From contig NZ_RQIT01000001.1 of NCBI RefSeq assembly GCF_003837805.1, positions 744,001-808,000 of the forward strand: 64,000 bases of DNA. Reading direction: 5' to 3'. The position numbers were made by a program, and so were the translations under genes. Source of the stretch: Bradyrhizobium sp. RP6 (GTDB lineage: Bacteria > Pseudomonadota > Alphaproteobacteria > Rhizobiales > Xanthobacteraceae). The notes beneath the pieces were generated by a model, which worked only from the letters and a program-made list of their open reading frames with translations, did no database searches and was not told the DNA's origin. Each line of letters begins with the position of its first letter. The stretch's first letter is position 1. This document shows positions 37,695 through 49,691 of this stretch, piece after piece.

Positions 37695-38903
37695 GTGTCC
37701 GTCGGAATGGCAGCCCCTCGCGCGCCCTATGCCTGCGATCCCGATCGCAGCCGCGGCCGGCTGGTCGCCGAACCCCCGAGCCGGACCCGAAGCCCGTTCC
37801 GGCGGGATTGCGACCGGGTGATCCATTCCACCGCGTTCCGCCGGTTGAAGTACAAGACCCAGGTGTTCGTGTTCCATGAGGGTGACCACTACCGCACCCG
37901 GCTGACCCATTCGCTGGAGGTGGCGCAGATCGCCCGGGCGCTGGCCCGGCAGCTCGGGCTGGACGAAGACCTCACTGAAACCCTCGCGCTGGCGCACGAT
38001 CTCGGTCATCCGCCGTTCGGGCATGCCGGCGAGCGGGCCCTGGACGCCTGCCTGAAGGAATTTGGCGGCTTCGACCACAACGCCCAGACGCTCCGCGTGG
38101 TCGCATCGCTCGAGCATCGCTATCCCGAGTTCGACGGCCTCAACCTGACCTGGGAATCGCTGGAGGGCATCGTCAAGCACAACGGGCCGCTGACCGACCG
38201 CAGCGGCGCCCCGGTCGGACGCTATCGCGAGCACGGCATTCCCGTCGGCATCGCCGACTACATCAAGACCTACGACCTCGAATTGTGGAGCTTCGCCTCG
38301 CTGGAGGCGCAGGTCGCCGCGATCGCCGACGACATCGCCTATGACGCCCACGACATCGACGACGGCCTGCGCGCCGGCCTGTTTCACCTCGACGATCTCA
38401 AGGTGATGCCGCTCACCGCGGAGATCATCGCCGGGATCGCCGGTCATTATCCCGATCTCGAGGACGTCCGGCGCGGCGCCGAGCTGGTGCGCGAGCTGAT
38501 CTCGCACCTGATCGGGGCGGTGTTTGCGGAGGCGCAGAAGAACCTCGCCTCCACCAACCCGCAATCGGCCCAGGACGTGCGCCGGCTGAGCCGGGCGCTG
38601 ATCGCTTTCCCCGCCGAGGTCGCGGAGGAAGAGGCTGCCATCAAGGCCTTCCTGTACCAGCACATGTACCGCCACAAGCGGGTGATGCGGGTGATGGGTG
38701 AGGCGGAGCAGATCCTGTTCGACCTGTTCGCAGAATACCTGAAATCCCCCGGCGAGCTGCCGCCGGAATGGCTGCTGGGGGCGGAGGCGGACGACGAGGG
38801 CGACCGGGCCCGGCGGATCGGCAATTTCATTGCCGGAATGACCGATCGTTTCGCGCTGACCGAGCACCAGCGGCTCTTTGACTCGACCCCGGATTTGCGT
38901 TAG
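37695..38903 (+). CDS. dgt: Deoxyguanosinetriphosphate triphosphohydrolase-like protein
   Basis: 402 residues, HD-domain dNTPase. The metal site is given by His72 (THSLEVA), His101/Asp102 ([10 protein letters not shown]) and a later Asp in [11 protein letters not shown]. It hydrolyses dNTPs to nucleoside and triphosphate, controlling pools. The start may be GTG 37695 or ATG 37707; the first 30 residues are unconserved. It precedes argS by 9 bases, so the two are probably one transcript at the head of the housekeeping block. Confidence 0.92.
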   Translation: MSVGMAAPRAPYACDPDRSRGRLVAEPPSRTRSPFRRDCDRVIHSTAFRRLKYKTQVFVFHEGDHYRTRLTHSLEVAQIARALARQLGLDEDLTETLALAHDLGHPPFGHAGERALDACLKEFGGFDHNAQTLRVVASLEHRYPEFDGLNLTWESLEGIVKHNGPLTDRSGAPVGRYREHGIPVGIADYIKTYDLELWSFASLEAQVAAIADDIAYDAHDIDDGLRAGLFHLDDLKVMPLTAEIIAGIAGHYPDLEDVRRGAELVRELISHLIGAVFAEAQKNLASTNPQSAQDVRRLSRALIAFPAEVAEEEAAIKAFLYQHMYRHKRVMRVMGEAEQILFDLFAEYLKSPGELPPEWLLGAEADDEGDRARRIGNFIAGMTDRFALTEHQRLFDSTPDLR

Positions 38904-38912
38904 GCGGCGGCC

Positions 38913-40703
38913 ATGCCCGAGACATCCTCATCCCTGCATCTGTTCGCCGACGTGCTCGCGCGCGTGCACGCTGCCTGCCGCGCGCTCGCGGCTGACGCCA
39001 GCTGGCCGGAGGGCATCGATTTCTCGCGCGTGGTGGTCGAGCCGCCGCGCGATGCCTCCCATGGCGACATGGCGACCAACGCTGCCATGGTGCTTGCGAA
39101 AGAGGCAAAGGCAAAGCCGCGCGACCTCGCCGAGCAGATCGCCGAGCGGCTCCGTGCGGACGCGCTGATCGCCAAGGTCGATGTCGCCGGCCCCGGCTTT
39201 ATCAACCTGACACTGAAGCCGGCCGCCTGGGCCGAGGCGCTGCGGACCGTGCTGCGCGAAGGCGCCGATTACGGCCGCATCCTCGGCGGCTCCAAGGTCA
39301 ATGTCGAATACGTCTCGGCCAATCCGACAGGGCCGATGCATGTGGGCCATTGCCGTGGTGCCGTGTTCGGCGACGCATTGGCGAGCTTGCTCCAGTTCGC
39401 CGGCCACGACGTTACGCGCGAGTACTACATCAACGATGCCGGCGCTCAGGTCGACGTGCTCGCACGTTCCGCGTTCCTGAGGTATCGCGAAGCGCTCGGC
39501 GAGGACATCGGTGCCATTCCCGAAGGACTCTATCCCGGCGACTACCTGAAGCCGGTCGGCGAGGCGCTGGCGAAGGAGCACGGCGACAAGCTACTCTCGA
39601 TGAGCGAGGCCGCATGGCTGCCGACCGCGCGCGCCAAGGCGATCGCGATGATGATGGACGAGATCAAGGACGATCTCGCCGCCCTCAACATCCGCCACGA
39701 CGTGTTCTTCTCCGAGCGCTCGCTGATCGAGGAGGGCAACAACAAGGTCGCCGAGACAATCGACTTCCTGCGAGCCAAGGGCGACATCTACGAAGGTCGC
39801 CTGCCGCCGCCGAAGGGCGCACCGGTTGAGGATTGGGAAGACCGCGAGCAGCTGCTGTTCAAGGCGACCGCTTACGGCGACGACGTCGATCGTCCGCTGA
39901 TCAAGTCGGACAATTCCTACACCTACTTTGCCTCCGACATCGCCTACCACAAGAACAAGTTCGACCGCGGCTTCGCCGAGATGATCGACGTCTGGGGTGC
40001 CGATCATGGCGGCTATATCAAGCGCATGCAGGCGGCGGTGAAGGCGACCACCTCCGGCAAGGGTGCGCTCGATGTTAAGATCGTCCAGCTCGTGAAGCTC
40101 TTGCGCAACGGCGAGCCGGTCAAAATGTCGAAGCGGAGCGGGGACTTCGTCACCTTGCGTGAGGTGGTGGATGAGGTCGGCCAGGACGCTGTCCGCTTCA
40201 TGATGCTCTACCGGAAGAACGACGCGGTGCTCGATTTCGATCTCGCCAAGGTCATGGAACAGTCGCGCGACAATCCGGTGTTCTACGTCCAGTACGGTCA
40301 CGCCCGCGGCCACTCGATTTTCCGCAACGCGCGGGCCGAGATGTTCCCTGAACTGCCGGAGGATACCGGCAAGCGGATCGCCTGGCTCAGTGAGTCGGCC
40401 GTCGAGCGACTGTCGGACCCCGTCGAACTCGATCTCCTCAAGCGCCTTGCAATATTTCCGCGCATGCTCGAGGCCGCCGCCGCGGCCCACGAGCCGCACC
40501 GAATTGCCTTTTATCTCTATGATTTAGCCAGCGAATTTCACGCACTTTGGACGAAAGGGCGCGATTTGCCCTATTTACGCTTCATTATCAATAATGATGC
40601 AGATCTTACAAAGGCGCGACTGGCCATGGTCCAGGGCGTCGTCTCGGTCCTGGCATCGGGCCTCGCCATCCTCGGCGTCCATGCCCCGGACGAGATGCGG
40701 TAG
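38913..40703 (+). CDS. argS: Arginyl-tRNA synthetase
   Basis: 596 residues, class I synthetase. The N-terminal tRNA-binding domain is followed by the HIGH-type motif in [13 protein letters not shown] and the KMSKR motif ([10 protein letters not shown]); the C-terminal DALR anticodon-binding domain ends the protein ([14 protein letters not shown]...). It charges tRNA-Arg. It sits between dgt and the SPOR-domain gene, an order I recall from many Hyphomicrobiales. Confidence 0.97.
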   Translation: MPETSSSLHLFADVLARVHAACRALAADASWPEGIDFSRVVVEPPRDASHGDMATNAAMVLAKEAKAKPRDLAEQIAERLRADALIAKVDVAGPGFINLTLKPAAWAEALRTVLREGADYGRILGGSKVNVEYVSANPTGPMHVGHCRGAVFGDALASLLQFAGHDVTREYYINDAGAQVDVLARSAFLRYREALGEDIGAIPEGLYPGDYLKPVGEALAKEHGDKLLSMSEAAWLPTARAKAIAMMMDEIKDDLAALNIRHDVFFSERSLIEEGNNKVAETIDFLRAKGDIYEGRLPPPKGAPVEDWEDREQLLFKATAYGDDVDRPLIKSDNSYTYFASDIAYHKNKFDRGFAEMIDVWGADHGGYIKRMQAAVKATTSGKGALDVKIVQLVKLLRNGEPVKMSKRSGDFVTLREVVDEVGQDAVRFMMLYRKNDAVLDFDLAKVMEQSRDNPVFYVQYGHARGHSIFRNARAEMFPELPEDTGKRIAWLSESAVERLSDPVELDLLKRLAIFPRMLEAAAAAHEPHRIAFYLYDLASEFHALWTKGRDLPYLRFIINNDADLTKARLAMVQGVVSVLASGLAILGVHAPDEMR

Positions 40704-40843
40704 TTTGGGGCGAGCTACCTAAGGGGAATTCGGGGGTAACCGGCAGAAGCCGGATCGCTTAGACTTGGTTGACAGCCTTGTGGGTCGAAAGCCGCGCCTT
40801 GGTCGAGGGGCGCGCGGCTTTCCCGAAGGGACGCATCATCACG

Positions 40844-42382
40844 ATGGCCGAACGATATCAGGACAGACAGTTTCCTTCCGGTGGCTATGGTCGCGGTGGC
40901 GATCAGCACGAGAAGCCGGAAAATGATCCCTTGGCCGAGCTCGCCCGTCTGATCGGACAAACCGATCCGTTTGCAGCGCAGGGACGGCAGACCGTGCGAC
41001 CGCCGGCAGCGCCTGCCCAGAGCTATCATGAAGACGATTATCGACAGCACGATGATCAGCAGGATCACGCCGAGCAGGCCCCGCCGCCACCCGGGCCGCC
41101 CTCATGGATGCGCCGCGCCAACGTGCAGCCGGCACCCGCGCCGGAGCCTGACTATCCCGTCTCCGTCAGCCCGGTTCATCCGTTGCATCGCTATCCGGCC
41201 AAGCCCGCCGTGCCCGAGCCTGATCCTCATCAGCCGCAGGCCTATCAGGATCGCTCTTATCAGGCTCAAGCATATCAAGATCAGGCCGACCAGCAGCACG
41301 GCCAGGCTTACCAGGATCAGGCCTATCAGGAGCCGTACGCGCAGCCCGATGCGTCGCGCTACGACGATGCGCTCTACGGCCGGCTGGAGACAGGCGAGCA
41401 GGACTATCAGCGCGATCCCGCCTATCCGGACGACCCTTACGCCTTCCAAAACGACTACCCCGACGACGCCGAACTGGAAGAGCCGAAGAAGCAACGCGGC
41501 GGCATGATGACGGTCGCGGTGATCCTGGCGCTAGCCGTGGTCGGCACCGGTGCGGCCTTCGCCTACAAGACCTATATCGGCTCGCCCCGCAGCGGCGAGC
41601 CGCCGGTCATCAAGGCCGACAACACGCCTACCAAGATCGTGCCGGCGACGACGGACTCCTCGGCCAAGGTGCCGGATCGCATGGTCAGTGATGGCACTGA
41701 AAAGATCGTGCCGCGCGAGGAGGCGCCGGTCGACGTCAACGCCAAGGCGGGCGGTCCCCGGGTCGTGTTCCCGCCGCTGAACCAGAATGCAAATCCTCCG
41801 TCGGTAGCGAGCGTCTCGCCATCGGCGGTTCCGTCGCCGAGCACTGGCCCGATCCCGAGCAACGGGACGTTGTCGAGCAATTCGCCGCGTCCGATCCGGA
41901 CCGTCACCGTGAAGGGCGACCAGACCGATAGCACCACGCCGCAATCGGCTGTAGCCGTGCCGAAGCCCGTTGCTGCGCCCGCCGCGCCGCGCAATCCGCC
42001 GACCTCGGCACATGCCAGCGCCAATCAGCCGCTGTCGCTTGCGCCGCAGCCGGGATCGTCGGCCGAGCCGCCGCAGCGGATGGCCGCGACCAATCCGACG
42101 CAACTCGCGCCAACCAGCAGCGGCGGCGGCTACATCGTGCAGGTGTCCTCGCAGCAGAGCGAGGACAGCGCCGCCGCGTCCTACCGGGTGCTTCAGAGCA
42201 AGTACGGCAGCGTGCTCGGCGGCCGTTCGCCGGTGATCAAGCGGGTCGATCTGACCGACAAGGGCAAGGGAATCGTCTACCGCGCCTTCGCGGGTCCCTA
42301 CGCTTCGGCCGAGGAGGCGACGCAGGCTTGCAACAGCCTGAAGTCCGCAGGCCTGTCAGCCTGCTTCGTCCAGAGGAATTAA
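40844..42382 (+). CDS. SPOR-domain cell-division/peptidoglycan protein
   Basis: 512 residues: a long cytoplasmic Pro/Gln/Tyr-rich region, one membrane helix (MMTVAVILALAVVGTGAAFAY, near residues 221-241), a Pro/Ser-rich periplasmic linker and a C-terminal SPOR domain (GGYIVQVSSQQSEDS ... VYRAFAGPYAS). SPOR domains bind denuded glycan at the septum. A YQDQ-type repeat (41236-41336) lies in the cytoplasmic part. ATG 40844 is used; the upstream frame is unlikely coding. It precedes nagZ and belongs with ftsB, nlpD and slt to the wall/division functions of the window. Confidence 0.88.
   Translation: MAERYQDRQFPSGGYGRGGDQHEKPENDPLAELARLIGQTDPFAAQGRQTVRPPAAPAQSYHEDDYRQHDDQQDHAEQAPPPPGPPSWMRRANVQPAPAPEPDYPVSVSPVHPLHRYPAKPAVPEPDPHQPQAYQDRSYQAQAYQDQADQQHGQAYQDQAYQEPYAQPDASRYDDALYGRLETGEQDYQRDPAYPDDPYAFQNDYPDDAELEEPKKQRGGMMTVAVILALAVVGTGAAFAYKTYIGSPRSGEPPVIKADNTPTKIVPATTDSSAKVPDRMVSDGTEKIVPREEAPVDVNAKAGGPRVVFPPLNQNANPPSVASVSPSAVPSPSTGPIPSNGTLSSNSPRPIRTVTVKGDQTDSTTPQSAVAVPKPVAAPAAPRNPPTSAHASANQPLSLAPQPGSSAEPPQRMAATNPTQLAPTSSGGGYIVQVSSQQSEDSAAASYRVLQSKYGSVLGGRSPVIKRVDLTDKGKGIVYRAFAGPYASAEEATQACNSLKSAGLSACFVQRN
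41236..41336 (+). repeat. Degenerate 15-base coding repeat (QAYQD units)
   Basis: Codons for QAYQDRSYQAQAYQDQ and similar repeat about six times within the cytoplasmic region of the SPOR protein. The units are degenerate at DNA level, so the repeat is old or under amino-acid selection. Confidence 0.65.
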
Positions 42383-42428
42383 CGGCCGTTTCCTTGACCC
42401 CCTCGCGGGGCAGGGTTAATCGGCCGTT

Positions 42429-43457
42429 ATGAGCACGCGGGCCTTCATTACCGGCGTATCCGGAACGGAACTGACCGCCGCCGAGCGGGAGTTTATCCGT
42501 GCCGAACGTCCATGGGGCTTCATCCTCTTCAAGCGCAACGTCGCGACTCCACCACAAGTTACTGCATTAGTTGCGGAATTGCGGGCGGTGGCCAATGCTC
42601 CCGATGCTGCGGTCCTGATCGATCAGGAGGGCGGACGGGTGCAGCGGCTAGGCCCGCCGCACTGGCCGGTCTATCCGCCGGGCGCTGTGTTCGCGACCTT
42701 ATACGACACTGATTCGGCGCTCGGGCTCACCGCGGCGCGCCTCAGCGCCCGCCTGATCGCAGCCGATCTCGCTGATCTCGGCATCACCGTCGATTGCCTG
42801 CCGCTGGCCGATGTGCCCGTGCCGGGCGCCGATGCCGTCATCGGGAACCGGGCCTATGGCACTGAGCCGGGCAAGGTCGCGACGATCGCCCGAGCGGTCA
42901 CCGAGGGCCTGGAGCAGGGCGGCGTCCTGCCGGTTCTCAAGCACATTCCCGGTCATGGCCGGGCCACTGCCGACACCCATTTCAGGCTGCCGACGGTCGA
43001 CACGCCCCGGGACGAGCTGGAACGGACCGATTTCGCCGCGTTCAAGTCACTCGCGGATCTGCCGATGGCCATGACTGCACATGTTGTGTTTAGCGCCGTC
43101 GACCCCGCCCATCCGGCGACGACATCTGCGACAATGATTGCTGACGTGATTCGCGGCGCAATCGGGTTCCAGGGTTTGTTAATGAGTGATGACGTGTCGA
43201 TGAACGCGCTGTCGGGGAATATCGCCGAGCGGACCCGCGCCATCTTCGCCGCCGGCTGCGACGTGGCCCTGCATTGTAACGGCAACATCGAGGAGATGCG
43301 CGACGTCGCCGGCCAGACACCTGAATTGTCGGGCAGGGGATTGGAGCGGGCGAAAGCCGCGCTCGCCGCACGCAAGCCGCCGCAGCCATTCGATCGGACG
43401 GCCGCGCGCGCGGAACTTGACGCATTGATCGCACGGGCAAACACGGCATCGGCATGA
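42429..43457 (+). CDS. nagZ: Beta-N-acetylhexosaminidase
   Basis: 342 residues, glycoside hydrolase family 3. The signature KHIPGHGRATADTH and the nucleophile region MSDDVSMNAL are intact. NagZ removes GlcNAc from muropeptides in the cytoplasm during peptidoglycan recycling, acting downstream of lytic transglycosylases such as Slt (21804). It is coupled to scpA by a 4-base overlap. Near the start TTAA-N7-TTAT resembles a CtrA half-match, but the ATG overlaps it. Confidence 0.95.
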   Translation: MSTRAFITGVSGTELTAAEREFIRAERPWGFILFKRNVATPPQVTALVAELRAVANAPDAAVLIDQEGGRVQRLGPPHWPVYPPGAVFATLYDTDSALGLTAARLSARLIAADLADLGITVDCLPLADVPVPGADAVIGNRAYGTEPGKVATIARAVTEGLEQGGVLPVLKHIPGHGRATADTHFRLPTVDTPRDELERTDFAAFKSLADLPMAMTAHVVFSAVDPAHPATTSATMIADVIRGAIGFQGLLMSDDVSMNALSGNIAERTRAIFAAGCDVALHCNGNIEEMRDVAGQTPELSGRGLERAKAALAARKPPQPFDRTAARAELDALIARANTASA

Positions 43458-44293
43458 CCGCAGAAATCCTATCGTTCGAAACCGGGCGGCCCGCAGAGCT
43501 CGCCGAGGGTGAGCCGGCGTTGGTGGTGGACGTCGAGGGCTATGAGGGCCCGCTCGACCTCCTGCTCGCATTGGCGCGGCAGCAGAAGGTCGATCTCGCC
43601 AAGATTTCAATCCTGGCGCTGGCCGACCAGTACCTCCACTTCATCGAGGCCGCGCGGAAGATCCGGCTCGAGCTTGCCGCCGACTACCTGGTCATGGCTG
43701 CGTGGCTCGCCTTCCTGAAGTCACGCCTGCTGCTTCCGGAGCCGCCGAGTGCGGAAGGCCCGAGCGCGGAGCAGATGGCGACGGCGCTGGCCAATCGCCT
43801 GCGCCGGCTGGAAGCCATTCGCGAAGCCGCCAATCGGCTGATGAACAGGCCGCAATTGCAGCGCGACATCTTCCCCCGCGGGGAGCCGGAGCAGATCGCC
43901 GAGATCAAGCATCCGAAATACACCGCGACGCTGTACGATCTGCTCACGGCCTACGCCGCGCAGCGCCAGTCGCGCGTGCTCGCGAGCGTGCATCTGGCCA
44001 AGCGCACGGTGTGGTCGCTTGCGGAAGCGCGCGCCACGCTGGAGCGACTGGTCGGCAGCCTCAACGAACAGGATGACTGGGGCGTGCTCGACGATTTTCT
44101 GATCCGGCATGTCGCCGATCCGACGCAGCGGGCAACGGTGTTCGCCTCGAGCTTTGCCGCCGCGCTCGAATTGGTGCGCGAAGGTCAGCTCGAATTGAAC
44201 CAGAAAGAGGCGTTCGCGCCGATCTATTTCCGGAAGGGGCGTCCAAAGCCGGTCCCGGACGCAGCTCCTGCGCCTGATGCGCCGGTCGCTTAA
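43454..44293 (+). CDS. scpA: Segregation and condensation protein A
   Basis: 279 residues. The kleisin subunit of the bacterial SMC-ScpAB condensin: N-terminal YEGPLDLLLALARQQKVDLAKI and the C-terminal winged-helix region are recognisable. It overlaps nagZ by 4 bases and is followed by scpB after 21 bases. Its partner SMC is not in the window. The C-terminal tail is Pro/Ala-rich and probably disordered. Confidence 0.93.
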   Translation: MTAEILSFETGRPAELAEGEPALVVDVEGYEGPLDLLLALARQQKVDLAKISILALADQYLHFIEAARKIRLELAADYLVMAAWLAFLKSRLLLPEPPSAEGPSAEQMATALANRLRRLEAIREAANRLMNRPQLQRDIFPRGEPEQIAEIKHPKYTATLYDLLTAYAAQRQSRVLASVHLAKRTVWSLAEARATLERLVGSLNEQDDWGVLDDFLIRHVADPTQRATVFASSFAAALELVREGQLELNQKEAFAPIYFRKGRPKPVPDAAPAPDAPVA

Positions 44294-44314
44294 GTGCAAG
44301 AAGGAGAATCTCCC

Positions 44315-45067
44315 ATGGCAAGCCTGGCTGAAGTGCGGGTAGAAGAGGCCGAGCCGATGGACAACGAATCCCAGGCACGACCCGAGGAATTGCGGCTGCT
44401 GGAAGCGCTGCTGTTCGCATCGAGTGAACCGCTGGATACCGCAACGCTGGCCAAGCGCATGCCCGAGGGCGTGGACGTGAAGGCCGCGCTTCAGCAGCTT
44501 CAGGCCGATTATGCCTCGCGCGGCGTCAACCTCGTCCGCGTCGCCAACAAATGGACCTTCCGCACCGCCGGCGATCTCGCCTGGCTGATGACGCGGGAGA
44601 GCACCGAGACTCGCCGTCTGTCGCGTGCGGCGATCGAGGTGCTGGCGATCATCGCCTATCACCAGCCTGTGACACGTGCCGAGATCGAGGAGATCCGCGG
44701 TGTCGTGACTTCAAAGGGCACGCTCGACGTGCTGCTGGAGACCGGCTGGATCAAGCCGCGTGGTCGCCGCAAGACGCCCGGCCGTCCCTTGACCTTCGGA
44801 ACCACCGAGGAATTCCTGTCGCAGTTCACCCTGGAACAACTGGGTGACCTGCCGGGTCTCGAAGAGCTGAAGGGAACGGGCCTGCTGGATTCGCGGCTGC
44901 CAACCGGATTTAGCGTACCGACTCCATCCGATGACCCGGCTCTGCGCGAGGACGAGGATCCGCTGGAACCGGGCGAGGACCTCGATCTTGCGCTGGCGCC
45001 TGCGGTCGAGCCCGAGACGCCGGAAGGCGGCAATGAGGGCGGCAGCGAAGGCGGCACCGAGGAGTGA
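44315..45067 (+). CDS. scpB: Segregation and condensation protein B
   Basis: 250 residues with two winged-helix domains: LRLLEALLFASSEPLDTATLAKRM and LSRAAIEVLAIIAYHQPVTRAEIEEIRG are typical. It binds the ScpA linker in condensin. ATG 44315 is chosen because AAGGAG lies 8 bases upstream; the frame extension to 44294 is not needed. The C-terminal 60 residues are acidic and Gly-rich (EGGNEGGSEGGTEE), an unconserved tail. Confidence 0.93.
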   Translation: MASLAEVRVEEAEPMDNESQARPEELRLLEALLFASSEPLDTATLAKRMPEGVDVKAALQQLQADYASRGVNLVRVANKWTFRTAGDLAWLMTRESTETRRLSRAAIEVLAIIAYHQPVTRAEIEEIRGVVTSKGTLDVLLETGWIKPRGRRKTPGRPLTFGTTEEFLSQFTLEQLGDLPGLEELKGTGLLDSRLPTGFSVPTPSDDPALREDEDPLEPGEDLDLALAPAVEPETPEGGNEGGSEGGTEE

Positions 45068-45230
45068 CGCCCGTCCATTTACGGGCCCTGCGACCGGTTA
45101 ACACTAGCAAGATTGCGTAGTGCCGACAGCGAATTGGCGCCGCCTTGGTCCTTGTTTTTGAGACCTGCCACGCCTAGGTTTCGGTGAAGATCGGCCGGGT
45201 CCCGGCCATGCGCGTTTGGAGGGTTGCAGG

Positions 45231-45464
45231 ATGGGTTCACTTAGCATTTGGCACTGGATCTTGGTGATCGCAGTGGTCCTGCTGCTGTTCGGCCGCGGCA
45301 AGATTTCGGATTTGATGGGCGACGTGGCGCAGGGCATCAAGGCGTTCAAGAAGGGCATGCAGGACGACGACAAGCCCGCCGAGAAGCCCGAGCCGGCCAA
45401 GTCGATCGAGCACAACGGTGCTTCGACCGCCGCACGGTCCGACGTCGGCAGCAAGGCCGTCTGA
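45231..45464 (+). CDS. tatA: Sec-independent translocase protein TatA
   Basis: 77 residues: one N-terminal membrane helix ([17 protein letters not shown]), the FGRGKI hinge and an amphipathic helix ([17 protein letters not shown]), then a charged tail. It oligomerises to form the Tat export path. GGAGGGTTGCAGG precedes the ATG. With TatB and TatC it exports folded proteins such as the MBL-fold hydrolase at 2713. Confidence 0.95.
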   Translation: MGSLSIWHWILVIAVVLLLFGRGKISDLMGDVAQGIKAFKKGMQDDDKPAEKPEPAKSIEHNGASTAARSDVGSKAV

Positions 45465-45551
45465 GCCAGAGAGCACGCGAGACACGGGCAGCGGCCCCGA
45501 TCCTGCGCGCGAGGATTGGGCCGGCTCCGGCTGGCGTGAACGGAAGACCTC

Positions 45552-46055
45552 ATGTTCGATATCGGGTGGAGTGAACTGGTCCTGATCGGGGTCGTCGCCC
45601 TGATCGCCATCGGCCCGAAAGAGCTTCCGGGCGTGCTGCGCATGGTCGGGCAATGGATGGGCAAGGCCCGCAAGATGGCCGCGGAGTTCCAGGGCCAATT
45701 TCAGGAAGCGATGCGCGAGGCCGAGATGGCCGACCTCAAGAAGAGCTTTGACGAGGTCAAGGAAGCCGCCACCGGCTTTGCCAGCAACAATCCGCTGACC
45801 TCGCTGCAGAAGGATGTCAGCGACGCGCTGCGCGTCGATGCGCTGGACAAGCCGGCAGAGACGTCGAGCGCCACGTCTGTTGAACCGCCGGCCACTCCGA
45901 CCACCCCGGCAGCCCCGACGCCGGAGACCTTCGCGGAAGCCGAGGCGCATGCGGCTGCGAACGAGCCGCTCGCGATCACCCGTGAGGTCGAACTGCCAGC
46001 GGTTGCGCAGGACACCGCGCCATCCGAGGCGATCAAGGACGCCAAAGCGTCATGA
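45552..46055 (+). CDS. tatB: Sec-independent translocase protein TatB
   Basis: 167 residues. The N-terminal helix ([21 protein letters not shown]) and the amphipathic helix are of TatB type ([22 protein letters not shown]), while the C-terminal 90 residues are an Ala/Pro/Glu-rich tail of low conservation. TatB works with TatC as the twin-arginine signal receptor. It overlaps tatC by 4 bases. Confidence 0.94.
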   Translation: MFDIGWSELVLIGVVALIAIGPKELPGVLRMVGQWMGKARKMAAEFQGQFQEAMREAEMADLKKSFDEVKEAATGFASNNPLTSLQKDVSDALRVDALDKPAETSSATSVEPPATPTTPAAPTPETFAEAEAHAAANEPLAITREVELPAVAQDTAPSEAIKDAKAS

Positions 46056-46864
46056 CCGACGCCGATATCGAGGCCAGCAAAGCCCCGCTGATGGACCATT
46101 TGATCGAGCTGCGCTCGCGGCTGATCAAGGCGCTGCTCGGCTTTGGCGTGGCCTTCATCTTCTGCTTCTTCTTCGCCAAGCAGATCTACAACGTGCTGGT
46201 CTGGCCGTTCGTGTGGGTCGCAGGGCCCGAGAACTCCAAATTCATCTACACGGCGCTGCTGGAATATTTCATCACACAGCTGAAGCTCGCACTGTTCGGC
46301 GCCGGCTTCATCTCGTTCCCGATCATTGCGACGCAGATCTACAAGTTCGTCGCGCCCGGGCTCTACAAGCACGAGAAGCAGGCCTTCCTGCCGTATCTGG
46401 TCGCCACTCCGTTCTTCTTCGTGCTCGGCGCGGCGCTGGTCTATTTCGTCGTGCTGCCGATGCTGATCCGCTTCTCGCTCGGCATGCAGCAGGCCGGCAG
46501 CGACGAGACCGCGCAGATCCAATTGCTGCCCAAGGTCGGCGAATATCTGTCGCTGATGATGTCGCTGATCTTCGCCTTCGGCATCGCCTTTCAGCTTCCG
46601 GTGATCCTGACGCTGCTCGGCCGCATCGGCATCGTGACCTCCAAAATGCTGCGCGAGAAGCGTCGCTATTTCATCGTGATTGCCTTCGTCATCGCGGCCG
46701 TGCTGACGCCGCCGGACGTGCTGAGCCAGTGTTCGCTCGCGATTCCCTTGATGGCGCTCTATGAGGGCTCGATCATCGCGGTGGCGATGGTGGAGAAGAG
46801 GGTGGCGGCCGCGCAGGCCACGACCAGTACCGACGTGTCGACGCCGGCCAATCCGGCGGAGTAG
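46052..46864 (+). CDS. tatC: Sec-independent translocase protein TatC
   Basis: 270 residues, six membrane helices. Signature sequences include [19 protein letters not shown] at the N-terminus and the region [39 protein letters not shown], conserved in TatC (shown here only as its key pieces). It recognises the twin-arginine motif. The C-terminus ([14 protein letters not shown]) is a short unconserved tail. Confidence 0.95.
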   Translation: MTDADIEASKAPLMDHLIELRSRLIKALLGFGVAFIFCFFFAKQIYNVLVWPFVWVAGPENSKFIYTALLEYFITQLKLALFGAGFISFPIIATQIYKFVAPGLYKHEKQAFLPYLVATPFFFVLGAALVYFVVLPMLIRFSLGMQQAGSDETAQIQLLPKVGEYLSLMMSLIFAFGIAFQLPVILTLLGRIGIVTSKMLREKRRYFIVIAFVIAAVLTPPDVLSQCSLAIPLMALYEGSIIAVAMVEKRVAAAQATTSTDVSTPANPAE

Positions 46865-46903
46865 GCACTTTCGCTTTATCATCGCACTGCTCAGCCGATG
46901 ATT

Positions 46904-48330
<1,427 letters not shown>

Positions 48331-48332
<2 letters not shown>

Positions 48333-48385
48333 AGCGTTTCCCGCGAAGTGGGCACCGGTTCGCGTCCGAAATCGCGGCATGACGA
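48331..48385 (+). repeat. Dispersed intergenic repeat
   Basis: AAAGCGTTTCCCGCGAAGTG-type sequence followed by GGCACCGGTTCGCG directly after the serS stop. I recall this sequence as a common dispersed intergenic repeat in rhizobia. It overlaps no gene. Confidence 0.55.
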
Positions 48386-48450
48386 GAATCGCGTTGCGAA
48401 GATCGGGCGGCCGGCTATCCTGCCGGCCCCTCAACGCGACCCCACCGTTC

Positions 48451-48813
48451 ATGCCCTTGCACCGCGACATCTTCTGGATCGGCAGACAGTGGGCGGTGAC
48501 AGGTGCCGGGATCCAGGCCATCGATCAGCGCCTTCGCGGCGTGCTCGACATCGAGATCGCGCGGCTCTGGGACGAGGATCGCGTGCAGAGCCGACGGGCC
48601 AAGCCCGGAGTCAATGCTGCGGATTTCGACAAGGCGCTGGCCGTGGCACGCGAACGGTTTCCGCAGGCGCCGACACCTGACCCGTTCGTCGCGCATCTGA
48701 AGGAGCTCGGGGTGACCGAGGCTCCCGTCGTGAATCCGGTTGTACCGGCGATGCAATTGCGTGCGGAGGGCGGGCTCGCACGCTTCCTGCCACAATGGCG
48801 CATTCGCCGCTAG
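48451..48813 (+). CDS. Hypothetical protein, 120 residues
   Basis: 120 residues from ATG 48451 (MPLHRDIFWIGRQWAVTGAG...). Soluble, mixed charge, Pro-rich in the second half (QAPTPDPFV, VVNPVVPAM). I recognise no domain. It lies between serS and surE on the same strand and has the codon pattern of its neighbours. I recall similar proteins in Bradyrhizobium; function unknown. Confidence 0.65.
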   Translation: MPLHRDIFWIGRQWAVTGAGIQAIDQRLRGVLDIEIARLWDEDRVQSRRAKPGVNAADFDKALAVARERFPQAPTPDPFVAHLKELGVTEAPVVNPVVPAMQLRAEGGLARFLPQWRIRR

Positions 48814-48921
48814 CGGGACCAGGCCGGGAACCTGGTGCCGGAGGCCCTGATCAGCCGGTTTGCCTGATGGGCCGCGGCCGGATATGACAGGTCAAACGGC
48901 TTTTCGGAATCGACCTCGCGC

Positions 48922-49689
48922 ATGCGCATTCTCTGCACCAATGACGACGGCATCCACGCTCCCGGCCTCAAGGTCGTGGAGGAGATCGCGCGCGCCTTGT
49001 CGGACGACGTCTGGGTGGTGGCGCCCGAACTCGACCAGTCCGGCGTGTCGCATTCGCTGTCGTTGAACGATCCCTTGCGCCTGCGCGAGGTCGGCCCGCG
49101 GCACTTTGCGGTGCGCGGCACGCCGACGGACTGCGTCATCATGGGGGCCCGTCATATCCTGGGGGCGAAGCTGCCTGATGTCGTGCTGTCCGGCGTCAAC
49201 AAGGGCCGCAATGTCGCCGAGGACGTGGTCTATTCCGGCACCATCGCCGGCGCGTTGGAGGGCACCATCTTAGGGTTGCCGTCATTCGCGCTGTCGCAGG
49301 AGTTCAGCGTCGAGACCCGCGAACGGCCGCCGTGGGACACCGCGCGCAAATTCGGGCCCGACATCCTGCGCAAGGTGATCGCTGCCGGCGTTCCCAAAGA
49401 CACCGTCATCAACGTCAACTTTCCGTCCTGTGCGCCGGAGGATGTGCTGGGCGTCCGCGTGACGCGCCAAGGCAAGCGCAATCTCGGCTTCCTCAAGATC
49501 GACGAGCGCAGCGATGGCCGCGGCAATCCCTATTTCTGGATCGGCTTCGAACGCACCGCGATGATGGATACGCCCGCGGACGGTACCGATCTCGCGGCGC
49601 TGCGCGAGCGCTACGTTTCCGTCACGCCGCTCAGGCTCGATCGCACCAATGAAGCGTTTTCGGAAGAGCTGAGCCGGACGCTGAAATAG
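48922..49689 (+). CDS. surE: 5'/3'-nucleotidase SurE
   Basis: 255 residues. Metal-binding Asn7-Asp8-Asp9 (CTNDDGIHAPG) and the loop SGTIAGALEG match the SurE acid phosphatase family, which hydrolyses nucleoside monophosphates and polyphosphate and supports stationary-phase survival. In many bacteria it is followed by pcm; here a receiver-domain gene on the opposite strand lies between them. It ends 2 bases before the convergent receiver gene. Confidence 0.95.
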   Translation: MRILCTNDDGIHAPGLKVVEEIARALSDDVWVVAPELDQSGVSHSLSLNDPLRLREVGPRHFAVRGTPTDCVIMGARHILGAKLPDVVLSGVNKGRNVAEDVVYSGTIAGALEGTILGLPSFALSQEFSVETRERPPWDTARKFGPDILRKVIAAGVPKDTVINVNFPSCAPEDVLGVRVTRQGKRNLGFLKIDERSDGRGNPYFWIGFERTAMMDTPADGTDLAALRERYVSVTPLRLDRTNEAFSEELSRTLK

Positions 49690-49691
49690 GG

